A stretch of DNA of 64,000 nt from Photobacterium sp. DA100 (GTDB lineage: Bacteria; Pseudomonadota; Gammaproteobacteria; Enterobacterales; Vibrionaceae): NCBI RefSeq assembly GCF_029223585.1, contig NZ_CP119424.1:806001-870000 (forward strand), in the 5' to 3' direction. The first letter of the stretch is position 1, and every line of letters starts with the position of its first letter. Below are positions 26,218-34,273 of this stretch, piece after piece. The notes under the pieces were generated by a model. It saw only the letters and a program-made list of their open reading frames with translations. It had not been told where the DNA came from and searched no databases. The position numbers and the translations under genes are program-made.

Positions 26218-27384
26218 GTGAAAAAAGTCATACTCTATTCAATTTTACTTTTGGTTGGCTTGTTCCTATCACAATTGCTGCCCCTATATATCGAAGGCTA
26301 TAGCGCATGGCAACCTGCGCTGATGGTTGTAACAATGTCGGCATTGGCCTACATCATGATTAACGTAGGGCGCGAATTTGAAATTGATAAAAAAAATCTC
26401 AAGCAATACAGCTGGGATTATGTTGTTGCAATGACTACGGCAACATTCCCCTGGATTGCTGTAGTGCTGTATTTTATTTTTGTGCTGATGCCAAGTGAAT
26501 TATGGTTCAGCGCTGATGCATGGAAAGAAACCCTAGTTATTGGTCGTTTTGCGGCGCCAACCTCTGCTGGTGTGCTGTTTGCCATGCTTGCGGCTGCTGG
26601 GCTTGGTGCGACCTGGATGTTCAAAAAGGCCCGTGTACTGGCGATTTTTGATGATTTAGATACTGTTCTGTTGATGATCCCTCTCACTATTTTGGTAGTC
26701 GGATGGCGTCCTGCTTTGGGCATGACATTGCTCCTTATGCTGGTACTTTTGGTAATTGGCTATAAGTATCTGCACAAGTGGAATATCCCTTCGTCTGCCG
26801 GGTCTATTGTTGGCTATTCCGTATTGATCGCTGGTCTTTGTGAGCTGTTTTATATTTCTACAGATATTCACTTTGAAGTATTGCTCCCTGCATTTGTACT
26901 TGGCTGCATGATGAGATCCCAGCATGAATCAGCTGAAGACGCCAAAGTATCAACAGCGGTAGCGTGCCTATTTATGGTACTGGTTGGATTGAGTTTGCCT
27001 CAGATTTTTGGCGCGGTGACGCCAGCAGAAAATACCAGTGTAACAACCGCGATGCCGCCAATGGAAATGAGTGAAATTGTATTCCACGTCATTATGATTT
27101 CCATTGTGTCGAACATCGGCAAAATGTTCCCGCTATTTTGTTACCGCAATGAAGCCACAGTGAAAGAGCGATTAGCTTTATCGATTGGTATGTGGCCTCG
27201 CGGCGAAGTGGGGGCTGGTGTACTCATGATCAGTATTGGTTATGGATTTGGTGGACCTATTGTGACGATCAGTATGCTTTCGTTGGCATTGAACCTAGTG
27301 TTGACGGGCTTCTTCATCATGATGGTACGTAGTTTGATTCTAAGCCCAGTTAGAGGAGGCGTACATGAAAAAACGCGAGCTTAA
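26218..27384 (+). CDS. CPA-type sodium/proton antiporter-like protein
   Basis: A 388-residue multi-pass membrane protein of the cation:proton antiporter superfamily, with about eleven or twelve hydrophobic segments. Family signs: NVGREFEID in the first third, IFDDLDTVLLMIPL (adjacent aspartates in a helix, as in ion-binding sites of CPA proteins), and GMWPRGEVGAGVLMISIGYG. GTG start at the end of an AATAAGGTGTCAAT sequence. It lacks C-terminal TrkA domains. The final codons overlap a 27-codon gene with a strong ribosome site. Confidence 0.88.
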   Translation: MKKVILYSILLLVGLFLSQLLPLYIEGYSAWQPALMVVTMSALAYIMINVGREFEIDKKNLKQYSWDYVVAMTTATFPWIAVVLYFIFVLMPSELWFSADAWKETLVIGRFAAPTSAGVLFAMLAAAGLGATWMFKKARVLAIFDDLDTVLLMIPLTILVVGWRPALGMTLLLMLVLLVIGYKYLHKWNIPSSAGSIVGYSVLIAGLCELFYISTDIHFEVLLPAFVLGCMMRSQHESAEDAKVSTAVACLFMVLVGLSLPQIFGAVTPAENTSVTTAMPPMEMSEIVFHVIMISIVSNIGKMFPLFCYRNEATVKERLALSIGMWPRGEVGAGVLMISIGYGFGGPIVTISMLSLALNLVLTGFFIMMVRSLILSPVRGGVHEKTRA

Positions 27385-27448
27385 ATTGCTAGCAGCCGTA
27401 ATATCTATTTTTCTGTTTTCACTCGTAGTGGGTAGAGCAGCAGCATAA
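27365..27448 (+). CDS. 27-residue predicted membrane peptide overlapping the antiporter gene
   Basis: A frame of 27 codons starts 20 bases before the end of the antiporter frame. AGAGGAGG lies five bases before its ATG, one of the strongest ribosome sites in the window, inside the antiporter coding sequence. The peptide starts MKKREL and then has one hydrophobic segment of about 18 residues (LLAAVISIFLFSLVVG), ending RAAA. It would be a single-pass inner-membrane peptide, like the small subunits that regulate some transporters. Not seen by usual gene callers because of length. A terminator follows directly. Confidence 0.65.
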   Translation: MKKRELKLLAAVISIFLFSLVVGRAAA

Positions 27449-27474
27449 TAATATTGGCTTAGTGTTCAATTAGG

Positions 27475-27510
27475 CTGGCTACGTATTTAATATACGTAGC
27501 CAGTTTTTTT
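27475..27510 (+). terminator. Terminator of the antiporter/small peptide unit
   Basis: A perfect twelve-base stem (CTGGCTACGTAT and ATACGTAGCCAG) with a five-base loop, followed by seven T. It lies 26 bases after the 27-residue peptide stop. Confidence 0.95.
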
Positions 27511-27527
27511 ATGACACCGACATAGAT

Positions 27528-28913
27528 TTATGTCGTCGCAGGTTGTGGTTGAACCGTAAGGTTATTTAACCAGCGGCGTTTCAAATAGCGGCTGAAGCAT
27601 AGTGAAAGCTTGACTACTTCTTCAACCAATAATGCCAAATATACCCAGCCAAAAGACCATTCACCAATAAATGCACCATATGCGGTAAACGGTATACCGA
27701 TCATCCACATCGCAATAAAGTCCATTCTCAGACAGAATAGATTTTCGCCGCCGGTGCGAAGAATTCCGTTGATAATAATCATATTAAGCATTTTTAAGGT
27801 AATGCCGATGCTAATTACATACATCGCGGGTTTGGCTAGCGGCATAAGTGCTTCTTGGTTTAGGTTGAGCCAAGAAAGAACAAAATGGTGGTTTAGGTAA
27901 AGGAACAGTCCCATCCCCAATCCTAAAATCAGTACAAATTTAAGGAAGAAGACTGTCATCGCCTGTGCTTTATCAAATTCGTCTCGTCCCAGGGACTGGC
28001 CGATCAAAACCGAACACGCCACGGAGATCCCCATAAACAGGGAGTAAAGCAGTGACTCAAAAGGTCCGATCATGCTAAACACCGCAAGCTCCGTTGTTCC
28101 CATATGACCAAAGATGATTTGGTAGGTCAGCGTACCCAGGGCCCACAGCAGGGCGTTCAGCGACTGCGGAATCGCTAGCTTACGGTAAGTCATCCAGAGT
28201 GTTTGGTGATTACGGATCGCGCGACTAACAATCAACCAATGCTGGCGGTAAACCAAAACGGTACACATCATCAATACCTGTGCAAATCGAGCAATGGTGG
28301 TTGCCAGTGCGGCACCTGCCACACCCATTGCAGGTATCCCAAAACCGCCTTTGATCAATAGGAAATTGAGGGCAATATTCAGGGCAATAGTTATCGCGCC
28401 CAATATCAGTGGCAGCATAGCGTCATCACTGGCACGCAGGCTCGACTCCAAAGTGATGATGACGTGGGTCAGGATCAGAACTGGAAAGCTATACCATAAG
28501 TACTGGCTTCCTTGCATGATCACCTGCCAATCATTGGTTTGAAGCTGCATGATCTGCGGGGCAAACACGGTGATGACCAAAGTAACGGGTACCATAATGC
28601 TGGCGCCGAGCTTCATGGCCTGAAGAGTTACCGTTTTTGCATGTACACTGTCTTTCTTTCCCCAATATTGGGAAACTAAGATGCCATTTGCAGAAGCAAG
28701 CCCCGCCATGATCATGATGGCCACAAAGTGCCATTTGGATGCTATCCCTACTGCGGCAGTCGCAGATTGGCCGAAATCGCTAACCATCAACACGTCAGCG
28801 AGGGCGAGAATCGCCACCAGGGCACTTTGAATGGCAACAGGAAAAGCCAGTTTTGCTATGCGAGCAAACAGGTCTTGAGGTAGTGTGGTGTGTGTTGTTT
28901 TTATTGTTGTCAT
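27528..28913 (-). CDS. MATE family efflux transporter
   Basis: A 461-residue drug/sodium or proton antiporter with about twelve membrane segments, exporting cationic drugs or dyes. Family signs: LAFPVAIQSALVAILALADVLMVSDFG and the matching second half (AVFSMIGPFESLLYSLFMGISVACSVLIGQSLGRDEFDKA). The ATG at 28913 has GGAGAC six bases upstream; a longer frame of six codons overlaps that site. Divergent from an AraC regulator that probably controls it, with an 83-base gap. Confidence 0.93.
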   Translation of the reverse strand: MTTIKTTHTTLPQDLFARIAKLAFPVAIQSALVAILALADVLMVSDFGQSATAAVGIASKWHFVAIMIMAGLASANGILVSQYWGKKDSVHAKTVTLQAMKLGASIMVPVTLVITVFAPQIMQLQTNDWQVIMQGSQYLWYSFPVLILTHVIITLESSLRASDDAMLPLILGAITIALNIALNFLLIKGGFGIPAMGVAGAALATTIARFAQVLMMCTVLVYRQHWLIVSRAIRNHQTLWMTYRKLAIPQSLNALLWALGTLTYQIIFGHMGTTELAVFSMIGPFESLLYSLFMGISVACSVLIGQSLGRDEFDKAQAMTVFFLKFVLILGLGMGLFLYLNHHFVLSWLNLNQEALMPLAKPAMYVISIGITLKMLNMIIINGILRTGGENLFCLRMDFIAMWMIGIPFTAYGAFIGEWSFGWVYLALLVEEVVKLSLCFSRYLKRRWLNNLTVQPQPATT

Positions 28914-28996
28914 CGTTAGTCTCCGAATCATACCAATTAGAGATAGGTCGGCTTGGTAATCGACGGCAACTATAGCGAACCAGTAATTGGAGTGAC

Positions 28997-29902
28997 ATGT
29001 TAGAAAATACAGAAAACCTGTGTGAATCTGTCACCATGGGATTTGCCCTGGCACAGCCCAAAACAGATTGGAAAGAAGAGGTTTTTTTAGCCCAGTCATG
29101 TAAAGAGCGTTTTCTTACTCAGTCCGACTTGCCCGAGTTAACTGATAACGGTTTCTTTATGGCTGGGTTGGCCGAACTGGCCGAGGGATATGAAATAGAG
29201 CGGGTCGCCACGACCAATCACACCTTGTTACTGACCCTGGAGGGAGTGGGCCTCTTAACCCTTACCGAACGCCAGTATCATCTGATGCCAAATACGCTCA
29301 CGATTCTACCGGCAGGGCTGCCGTTTCGTTTTGAACTGGCAGACAAAAGAAAAGGCTGGAAAATGGCTTGGGTACTGTTAAAGCCTGGAGAGAAGTGGTT
29401 GCCGTTAGTGACCCATGGGCAAAGGGTGGAGCATAGCCACATTTGTGAGCAAGTATGGTCGGTAATGAATTTACTGCACAGTGAAATTGGTGGCCGAGCA
29501 AGTTATCGGAAACTGTTCGCCAGTGAGTTATCCCGCTTGATGCTCGGAAGCGCCAATCTGGCCCCTTCGAATTCGGTATTACGTGTTCAAAGTGTATTTA
29601 ATGACATCGAATCACAGCTACACCTCAATTGGACGGTAAGAGGTATCGCTAAGCAGTGTTTTCTCAGTACAGAGCAACTAAATCGCATTACCAAGCAGTT
29701 GTATGGCTGTTCAACGCAGCAGCGTTTGATTCAACTCAGAATGGAGAAGGCGGTGGATTTACTGTATTACCGGGAATGGACCATCGGCATGGTAGCACAG
29801 CGCTTGGGTTATCAGGACCCATTCAATTTTACCCACCGTTTTCGCCAGTATCATGGTTGCTCACCGCGGGAATACCGAAAGAGATTGTTATTGCTGGAAT
29901 GA
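28997..29902 (+). CDS. AraC family transcriptional regulator
   Basis: A 301-residue regulator with an N-terminal cupin-like sensor (about residues 50-150) and a C-terminal AraC double helix-turn-helix (about residues 195-298: LNWTVRGIAKQCFLSTEQLNRITKQL, then MVAQRLGYQDPFNFTHRFRQYHGCSPREYRKR). GGAG lies six bases before the ATG. The divergent MATE gene is the natural target. The helix-turn-helix is complete, so an active regulator is expected. Confidence 0.92.
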   Translation: MLENTENLCESVTMGFALAQPKTDWKEEVFLAQSCKERFLTQSDLPELTDNGFFMAGLAELAEGYEIERVATTNHTLLLTLEGVGLLTLTERQYHLMPNTLTILPAGLPFRFELADKRKGWKMAWVLLKPGEKWLPLVTHGQRVEHSHICEQVWSVMNLLHSEIGGRASYRKLFASELSRLMLGSANLAPSNSVLRVQSVFNDIESQLHLNWTVRGIAKQCFLSTEQLNRITKQLYGCSTQQRLIQLRMEKAVDLLYYREWTIGMVAQRLGYQDPFNFTHRFRQYHGCSPREYRKRLLLLE

Positions 29903-29982
29903 TGCCACTTTATGGCCTGCCCAGAAGAGTCTTATCGGTTCAGTCGGCAGATTGAACCGATAAGCCCGTTACCATGACGGGA

Positions 29983-30333
29983 TTACTTTCGCTTTGGCTG
30001 CTGGTATGTGCGGCCAGCGGCTTGATAAACGTCTTTCGCTTTTACGTCAAACATATCAAAGAAAAACCACGCCACGAACTTGATCACGTCATCACCGACG
30101 TTCATGATCCACTCGGCATATTCTTGTTGCTCGCCTTCATCATTGTCCTGCAGAGAAACATGATAAATGCGCTGTTCACCGTCAATTTCAGCCAGTTTGA
30201 ATTGGCCTGTTAGCGATGCTGCGGCTTCAGCAATTTCTGTGTCGTCGCTGGCTTTGAGTGCTTCCAGAACTTGCGGGACAGAGTCCAATTCACAAAGAGA
30301 TTTAACCAGTGTTTCGAATTGGTCATGTTGCAT
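29983..30333 (-). CDS. Hypothetical acidic protein
   Basis: A 116-residue cytoplasmic protein, mainly helical, with acidic stretches (ALKASDDTEIAEAAASL, DNDEGEQQEYAEW) and an aromatic segment (VAWFFFDMFDVKAKDVY). No motif recognised. The ATG at 30333 has AGGTACC upstream and gives MQHDQFETL; a longer frame adds eight residues. Stands alone downstream of the AraC gene, convergent to it. Confidence 0.65.
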   Translation of the reverse strand: MQHDQFETLVKSLCELDSVPQVLEALKASDDTEIAEAAASLTGQFKLAEIDGEQRIYHVSLQDNDEGEQQEYAEWIMNVGDDVIKFVAWFFFDMFDVKAKDVYQAAGRTYQQPKRK

Positions 30334-30772
30334 GATTAGGTACCTACCATTAAGCAATGTTTATTGCGCGTATTCTATCAGTGTAATTCGGATCAACGAC
30401 AGGTTTATAACGGCTGACTGAGTAAGTGTTGGAGTTTTGTACACTTTCGGAGCTAAGCGGAAGAAATTATGAAATTTGAGTGCTTATTCACGAACATGGT
30501 ATCTGGTGCAAACAAAGATAATGAAATTAGCGCTCCTTAACAGTATGTAACGGGGAAACTTGATAGCAAGGGGCGAAATTTTGCTTTGACTCTCGTTTTG
30601 TACAAGGTTAACTGCTTGATTGTCAGCATTTGATCGTCCAATTTTGATGCGAATTTACCTCGTCGTCTCTACGCCCCTTGTCTACGCCTACCAAAGTGGA
30701 CGGGGGGAGGGTATGAGTTTTCCAAAGATATGAATAATAGGAAAAATATAAAAACAAACTTGGAGACTCGAT
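30334..30772. promoter_or_regulatory. Intergenic region before the amylase gene with TTGTACA sites
   Basis: About 440 bases. It holds TTGTACAC (30437-30444) and TTTTGTACAAGGT (30596-30608). The second is identical over 13 bases to 33303-33315 in front of the MerR/photolyase operon. A TTGACT box at 30586-30591 lies just before it, so a promoter covering the element is possible. A 23-codon frame at 30469 with GGAAG upstream was noted but is too short to trust. Confidence 0.45.
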
Positions 30773-32800
30773 GTGAAAAGGAACCTACGATCTTTGCTAG
30801 CTGTGGCCATTGCCGCGTCGTTGGCAGCCTGCAATAGTGCAGATAATGCTGTTGATGTTGCTGGCGTAAACTCGAACGCTTATCTGTGCGATACCACGAT
30901 GATGACGCAATCTGATGACTTGCGTATTTATCAGATCATGGTTGAAAGCTTTGTAAATGGCGATAGCAGCATTGGCCACGGTACAGGCTATGGTACCAGC
31001 CATCACAAAGGTGATTTGCAAGGCATCATAGATTCACTGGATTACATCGAGTCCTTGGGGATGAATGCAATCTGGCTGACGCCAATTTTTGATTCTATCC
31101 CTGTTGATGGACAGGACCACTGGGCCGACAGGCTAGATGCGACGGGGTACTTTACCAGCAATTATTTTGCGGTTGACCCAAGGTTCGGCACTATGGACCA
31201 GGCCAGAGAGCTGGTTGAAAAAGCGCACGAAAAAGGGCTCTATGTTTTCTTTGACGGGGTGTTCGGCCATCACAAAGGCAATGTCGTGCCTTCGCCGCAG
31301 GGGCGTTTACCTGCCGGCGAAAACAACCCTGTCAGCTACCCGGAGAGCCTCGAATTTTACCAAGAGGTTGCAACCTACTGGATTGAAGAGCTCAAGATTG
31401 ACGGATGGCGCCTTGACCAAGCTTACCAAGTACCCACCGAGGCATGGGCAGCGATCAGAGCCAGTGTAGACCAAGCATCTAAGTCGGTTAGTTATGTTAA
31501 TTCAGAAGGAGAAACCGTCAATCCGCTGGGTTACATGGTGGCAGAGATCTGGAACAATGAGAATTACATCAAAGAGACAGGCTATGGCATGGAAGGGAAT
31601 CCCGCATTGTGCTCTGCCTTTGACTTCCCGGTCCGCTATCGTGTCGTCGAGACGTTTGCTGTCAATGAAAACAGCATTGGTAACAAAGGAGGCAAATGGC
31701 TGGATGAAGGGATGAGCCTGCACAGCCTATATCCTTCCCATGCCAAGCCTAACCTGATGCTGGGCAACCACGATATGGTGCGATTCGGCGATTTGCTGCA
31801 GCGAGGTAATATTGCTTCGCCGGAACAACCGGAATACTGGAATAGGCACAAGGCGGCCTTGTCATTCCAGGCCGCGTACTCCGGCCCGATCACCCTGTAT
31901 TACGGTGAAGAAATTGGTGATGAGCTGGACGGCTACGCGAACAAAGTTGAACAAGACTGCGCAGTACGAGGACTGTGTGATGATCATGTTGCTCGCACCA
32001 GCGCCAATATCGAGGGGATCACTGCAACGCTCGATGCGAACCAACGGGATCTTAAGCAATATGTTTCTCAGCTTATGGCCTTGAGGGCTGACCATCCAGC
32101 ACTCAGCCGAGGCGAGCGTAGCAATATTGTTGCGAACGAAACGGTTTATGTTGATCACAAACAGGCTGATGATGACACATTACTTTATATGGTCAGCACA
32201 ACGGCACAGTCTGACACCGTCGTATTGAAAGCCAGTGAGATTGCATCTGAGGGCCAGCTGGTTGATTTGCTAACGGGTAAAATTTACAGCGCTGTCGATG
32301 GGAAGTATTCCATCAAACTTGAGCCGTTTGAGGCGAAGTTCCTGTCAATTGAAAAGCCGTCAGCCGCTGGTTTGATGAAGGCTGCAGCCGCTACATCCGC
32401 ATCGTTGATGGGCGAGGGCTTTATGGCCCAGTGTGATAACCCTGCCGTTGGCAGTGCAGGCCCAGTTGGCAAGACCTTGTACGTGGTGGGCGATTTTGTT
32501 GATGCTGGCTGGAAACACAAGCCCAACCGCGCATACAGCTATGTAGGTAATAACACTTATCAAGCGGTTGTGGATGAGAAAGCTGGCGCCTTTAGAATGC
32601 AATATGCCAGCAAGGATTGGTCACCGCAGTTCACTGCTGATGGACTGGAGTTGTCGCCAGGAAAAATCGCGACGCTAAAACGTGGCGGCTACGGTAAAGA
32701 TACGGCTGTGACATTACCTGAAGCCGGCAAATATGTTTGGAGCCTGTCGTTTTCTGATAGCGGCGAGCCGGAGCAGTTGATGGTATCGAAGTGTCCGTGA
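30773..32800 (+). CDS. GH13 alpha-amylase family lipoprotein
   Basis: A 675-residue glycoside hydrolase anchored as a lipoprotein (lipobox LAAC, cysteine 20). The catalytic set of GH13 is visible: D215 in GWRLD, E258 in VAEIW and D334 in NHD, so it should cleave alpha-glucans. A C-terminal part of about 110 residues (from about residue 565; LYVVGDFVDAGWKH, then QPQFTADGLELS-like beta strands) is separate from the barrel and looks like a starch-binding-type module. GTG start with GGAG seven bases upstream. It has its own terminator. Confidence 0.92.
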   Translation: MKRNLRSLLAVAIAASLAACNSADNAVDVAGVNSNAYLCDTTMMTQSDDLRIYQIMVESFVNGDSSIGHGTGYGTSHHKGDLQGIIDSLDYIESLGMNAIWLTPIFDSIPVDGQDHWADRLDATGYFTSNYFAVDPRFGTMDQARELVEKAHEKGLYVFFDGVFGHHKGNVVPSPQGRLPAGENNPVSYPESLEFYQEVATYWIEELKIDGWRLDQAYQVPTEAWAAIRASVDQASKSVSYVNSEGETVNPLGYMVAEIWNNENYIKETGYGMEGNPALCSAFDFPVRYRVVETFAVNENSIGNKGGKWLDEGMSLHSLYPSHAKPNLMLGNHDMVRFGDLLQRGNIASPEQPEYWNRHKAALSFQAAYSGPITLYYGEEIGDELDGYANKVEQDCAVRGLCDDHVARTSANIEGITATLDANQRDLKQYVSQLMALRADHPALSRGERSNIVANETVYVDHKQADDDTLLYMVSTTAQSDTVVLKASEIASEGQLVDLLTGKIYSAVDGKYSIKLEPFEAKFLSIEKPSAAGLMKAAAATSASLMGEGFMAQCDNPAVGSAGPVGKTLYVVGDFVDAGWKHKPNRAYSYVGNNTYQAVVDEKAGAFRMQYASKDWSPQFTADGLELSPGKIATLKRGGYGKDTAVTLPEAGKYVWSLSFSDSGEPEQLMVSKCP

Positions 32801-32835
32801 TTCAAACGTTTGTAAATGTTTGCATTATTTAAGTC

Positions 32836-32864
32836 AAGAGGGAGCGAGATGCTCCCTCTTTTGT
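32836..32864 (+). terminator. Terminator of the amylase gene
   Basis: A perfect ten-base stem (AAGAGGGAGC and GCTCCCTCTT) with a five-base loop, then TTGTT. It lies between the amylase and cutA genes, 36 bases past the amylase stop. Confidence 0.85.
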
Positions 32865-32902
32865 TATTGTTCTTAAATAGTTTTCTGAATAAAGAGGCGA
32901 AG

Positions 32903-33217
32903 ATGGGTGATAAGTGTGTAGTGATGACAACATTTGCCGATGAAGCGATCGGTAAAAAACTCATTCACTCTTTGATAGAAAAGCGATTGGCAGCGTGTAT
33001 ACAGGTCCAGGCGATTGAAAGTTACTATCACTGGGAGGGGAAAGTGAACCAGGACCAAGAGAAACTAGTGATAATCAAAACCACCACCGCGCTGTATGAC
33101 CGAGTGGAAGCGGATATACTTGCCAACCACAATTATGATACGCCGGAAATCATCCAGCTCCCCATAACTGCCGGCTACAGTGATTATTTGCGCTGGATAG
33201 AAACAGAGTGCCAATGA
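32903..33217 (+). CDS. cutA: Divalent cation tolerance protein CutA
   Basis: A 104-residue trimeric protein of the CutA1 family, linked to copper and other metal tolerance. Family signs: VVMTTFADEAIGKKLIHSLIEKRLAACIQ and YHWEGKVNQDQEKLVIIKT, then YDTPEIIQLPITAGYSDYLRWI. The ATG at 32903 has AGAGG six bases upstream. A longer frame of 29 codons lies over the amylase terminator and was rejected. Confidence 0.95.
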   Translation: MGDKCVVMTTFADEAIGKKLIHSLIEKRLAACIQVQAIESYYHWEGKVNQDQEKLVIIKTTTALYDRVEADILANHNYDTPEIIQLPITAGYSDYLRWIETECQ

Positions 33218-33238
33218 GTTGATCTGACACCTTTACCA

Positions 33239-33315
33239 TTATACAAAAAAAATTTTTGTATAACTGAACCGATCGTCTATTCTTCCTTGTACAAGATGTG
33301 ATTTTTGTACAAGGT
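33239..33315 (+). promoter_or_regulatory. Operator/promoter array of the photo-oxidative operon
   Basis: Three elements. An inverted repeat with eleven-base arms, TTATACAAAAA (33239-33249) and TTTTTGTATAA (33253-33263), spacer AAA. A candidate promoter: TTGTAT (33256-33261), 17-base spacer, TATTCT (33279-33284), so the repeat covers the -35. Then two copies of TTGTACAA (33287-33294 and 33305-33312), 18 bases apart centre to centre. MerR-type regulators of light operons use palindromic TGTA-type sites; that the MerR gene 1 kb downstream binds here is inference. Confidence 0.7.
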
Positions 33316-33325
33316 AGGGACAGTC

Positions 33326-34273
33326 ATGCAGATACCAGTGGGAATTAGTGCTTGCGTGCTAGGCGAGCGTGTCAGATTCGATGGTGGTCACAAGCTCAAT
33401 CGGTTCATCGTCGATGAACTTTCCAAATACTTTACCTTTAAGCCGGTTTGTCCTGAGATCGGGATTGGCATGCAGGTGCCGCGTCCAGTCATACGTTTAC
33501 TTCAACTGCCTTCCGATGAAATACGGTTAGTAGAGAGCAAGCAGCAAGATGTCGACTATACCGACAAGATGGTTGCTTTTGCCCACCAGAAAGCGTCGCA
33601 GTTCGATGATCTGTGCGGTTATGTGGTTTGTGCCAAATCCCCGACATGCGGTATGGAGCGGGTAAAACTTCACATACCCAACAATAATACTGTTCCGGGC
33701 GGATCTGTCGGTATTTATACCCGAGAACTGATGAGCAAAATGCCTTGGTTACCTGTCGAGGAAGACGGTCGATTAAACGATCCTGTATTGAGGGAGAACT
33801 TTGTTTTTCGGATCTTCGCCCTTCATGATTTATACCATTCGGTGCGTGATCAGCTTTCATCAAAATCCATCGTTAAATTTCACTCGCGCTACAAGCTGGT
33901 TTTAATGGCGCATAGCCCGAGCGCCTACAAAGCATTGGGTAGTATGGTTGCCCACATTAGCGAGTGGGACCTTGATGAATTCTATTTGGAATATCGATTG
34001 CAATTCATGGAGGCTATAAAAGAGCGGGCGTCGAGAAAAAATAAAACTAATGTGTTGATGCACTTGCAAGGTTATTTCAAGCGCTCGTTGACCAAGGAGC
34101 AAAAGAAAGAATTATCAGATTTGATTATGAGCTACAAGGAAGGGCACCAACCTATACTAGTCCCTCTGGCACTGATCAAGCATTACTTACGGGAATACCC
34201 TGATCCGTATCTGCAGTTGCAAACTTTTATTGACCCTTACCCTGAAGATTTGAAGCTACGTTATGGACTCTGA
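33326..34273 (+). CDS. DUF523/DUF1722 family protein (YbgA-like)
   Basis: A 315-residue protein with a DUF523 domain (about residues 1-145; GISACVLGERVRFDGGHK and CAKSPTCGMERVK, with conserved cysteines) and a DUF1722 domain (about 185-305; FHSRYKLVLMAHS, the YbgA pattern). Function is not known. It opens the operon and is often found beside photolyase genes, so it may help DNA repair or use a light-linked cofactor. ATG at 33326 with AGGGA seven bases upstream. It overlaps the MerR gene by eleven bases. Confidence 0.88.
   Translation: MQIPVGISACVLGERVRFDGGHKLNRFIVDELSKYFTFKPVCPEIGIGMQVPRPVIRLLQLPSDEIRLVESKQQDVDYTDKMVAFAHQKASQFDDLCGYVVCAKSPTCGMERVKLHIPNNNTVPGGSVGIYTRELMSKMPWLPVEEDGRLNDPVLRENFVFRIFALHDLYHSVRDQLSSKSIVKFHSRYKLVLMAHSPSAYKALGSMVAHISEWDLDEFYLEYRLQFMEAIKERASRKNKTNVLMHLQGYFKRSLTKEQKKELSDLIMSYKEGHQPILVPLALIKHYLREYPDPYLQLQTFIDPYPEDLKLRYGL

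Noticed and set aside
30469..30540. A 23-codon frame with GGAAG seven bases upstream in the gap before the amylase gene
   Set aside because: Too short and no membrane segment or motif; could be a leader peptide but nothing supports it beyond spacing.
30640..30720. MalT box upstream of the amylase gene
   Set aside because: GGGGGGAGGG near 30700 is only loosely like the GGGGAKGAGG pattern, and no second box at standard spacing was found.
33305..33325. A seven-codon longer start for the DUF523/DUF1722 gene
   Set aside because: It overlaps the second TTGTACAA operator and lacks a ribosome site; the ATG at 33326 has AGGGA at good distance.
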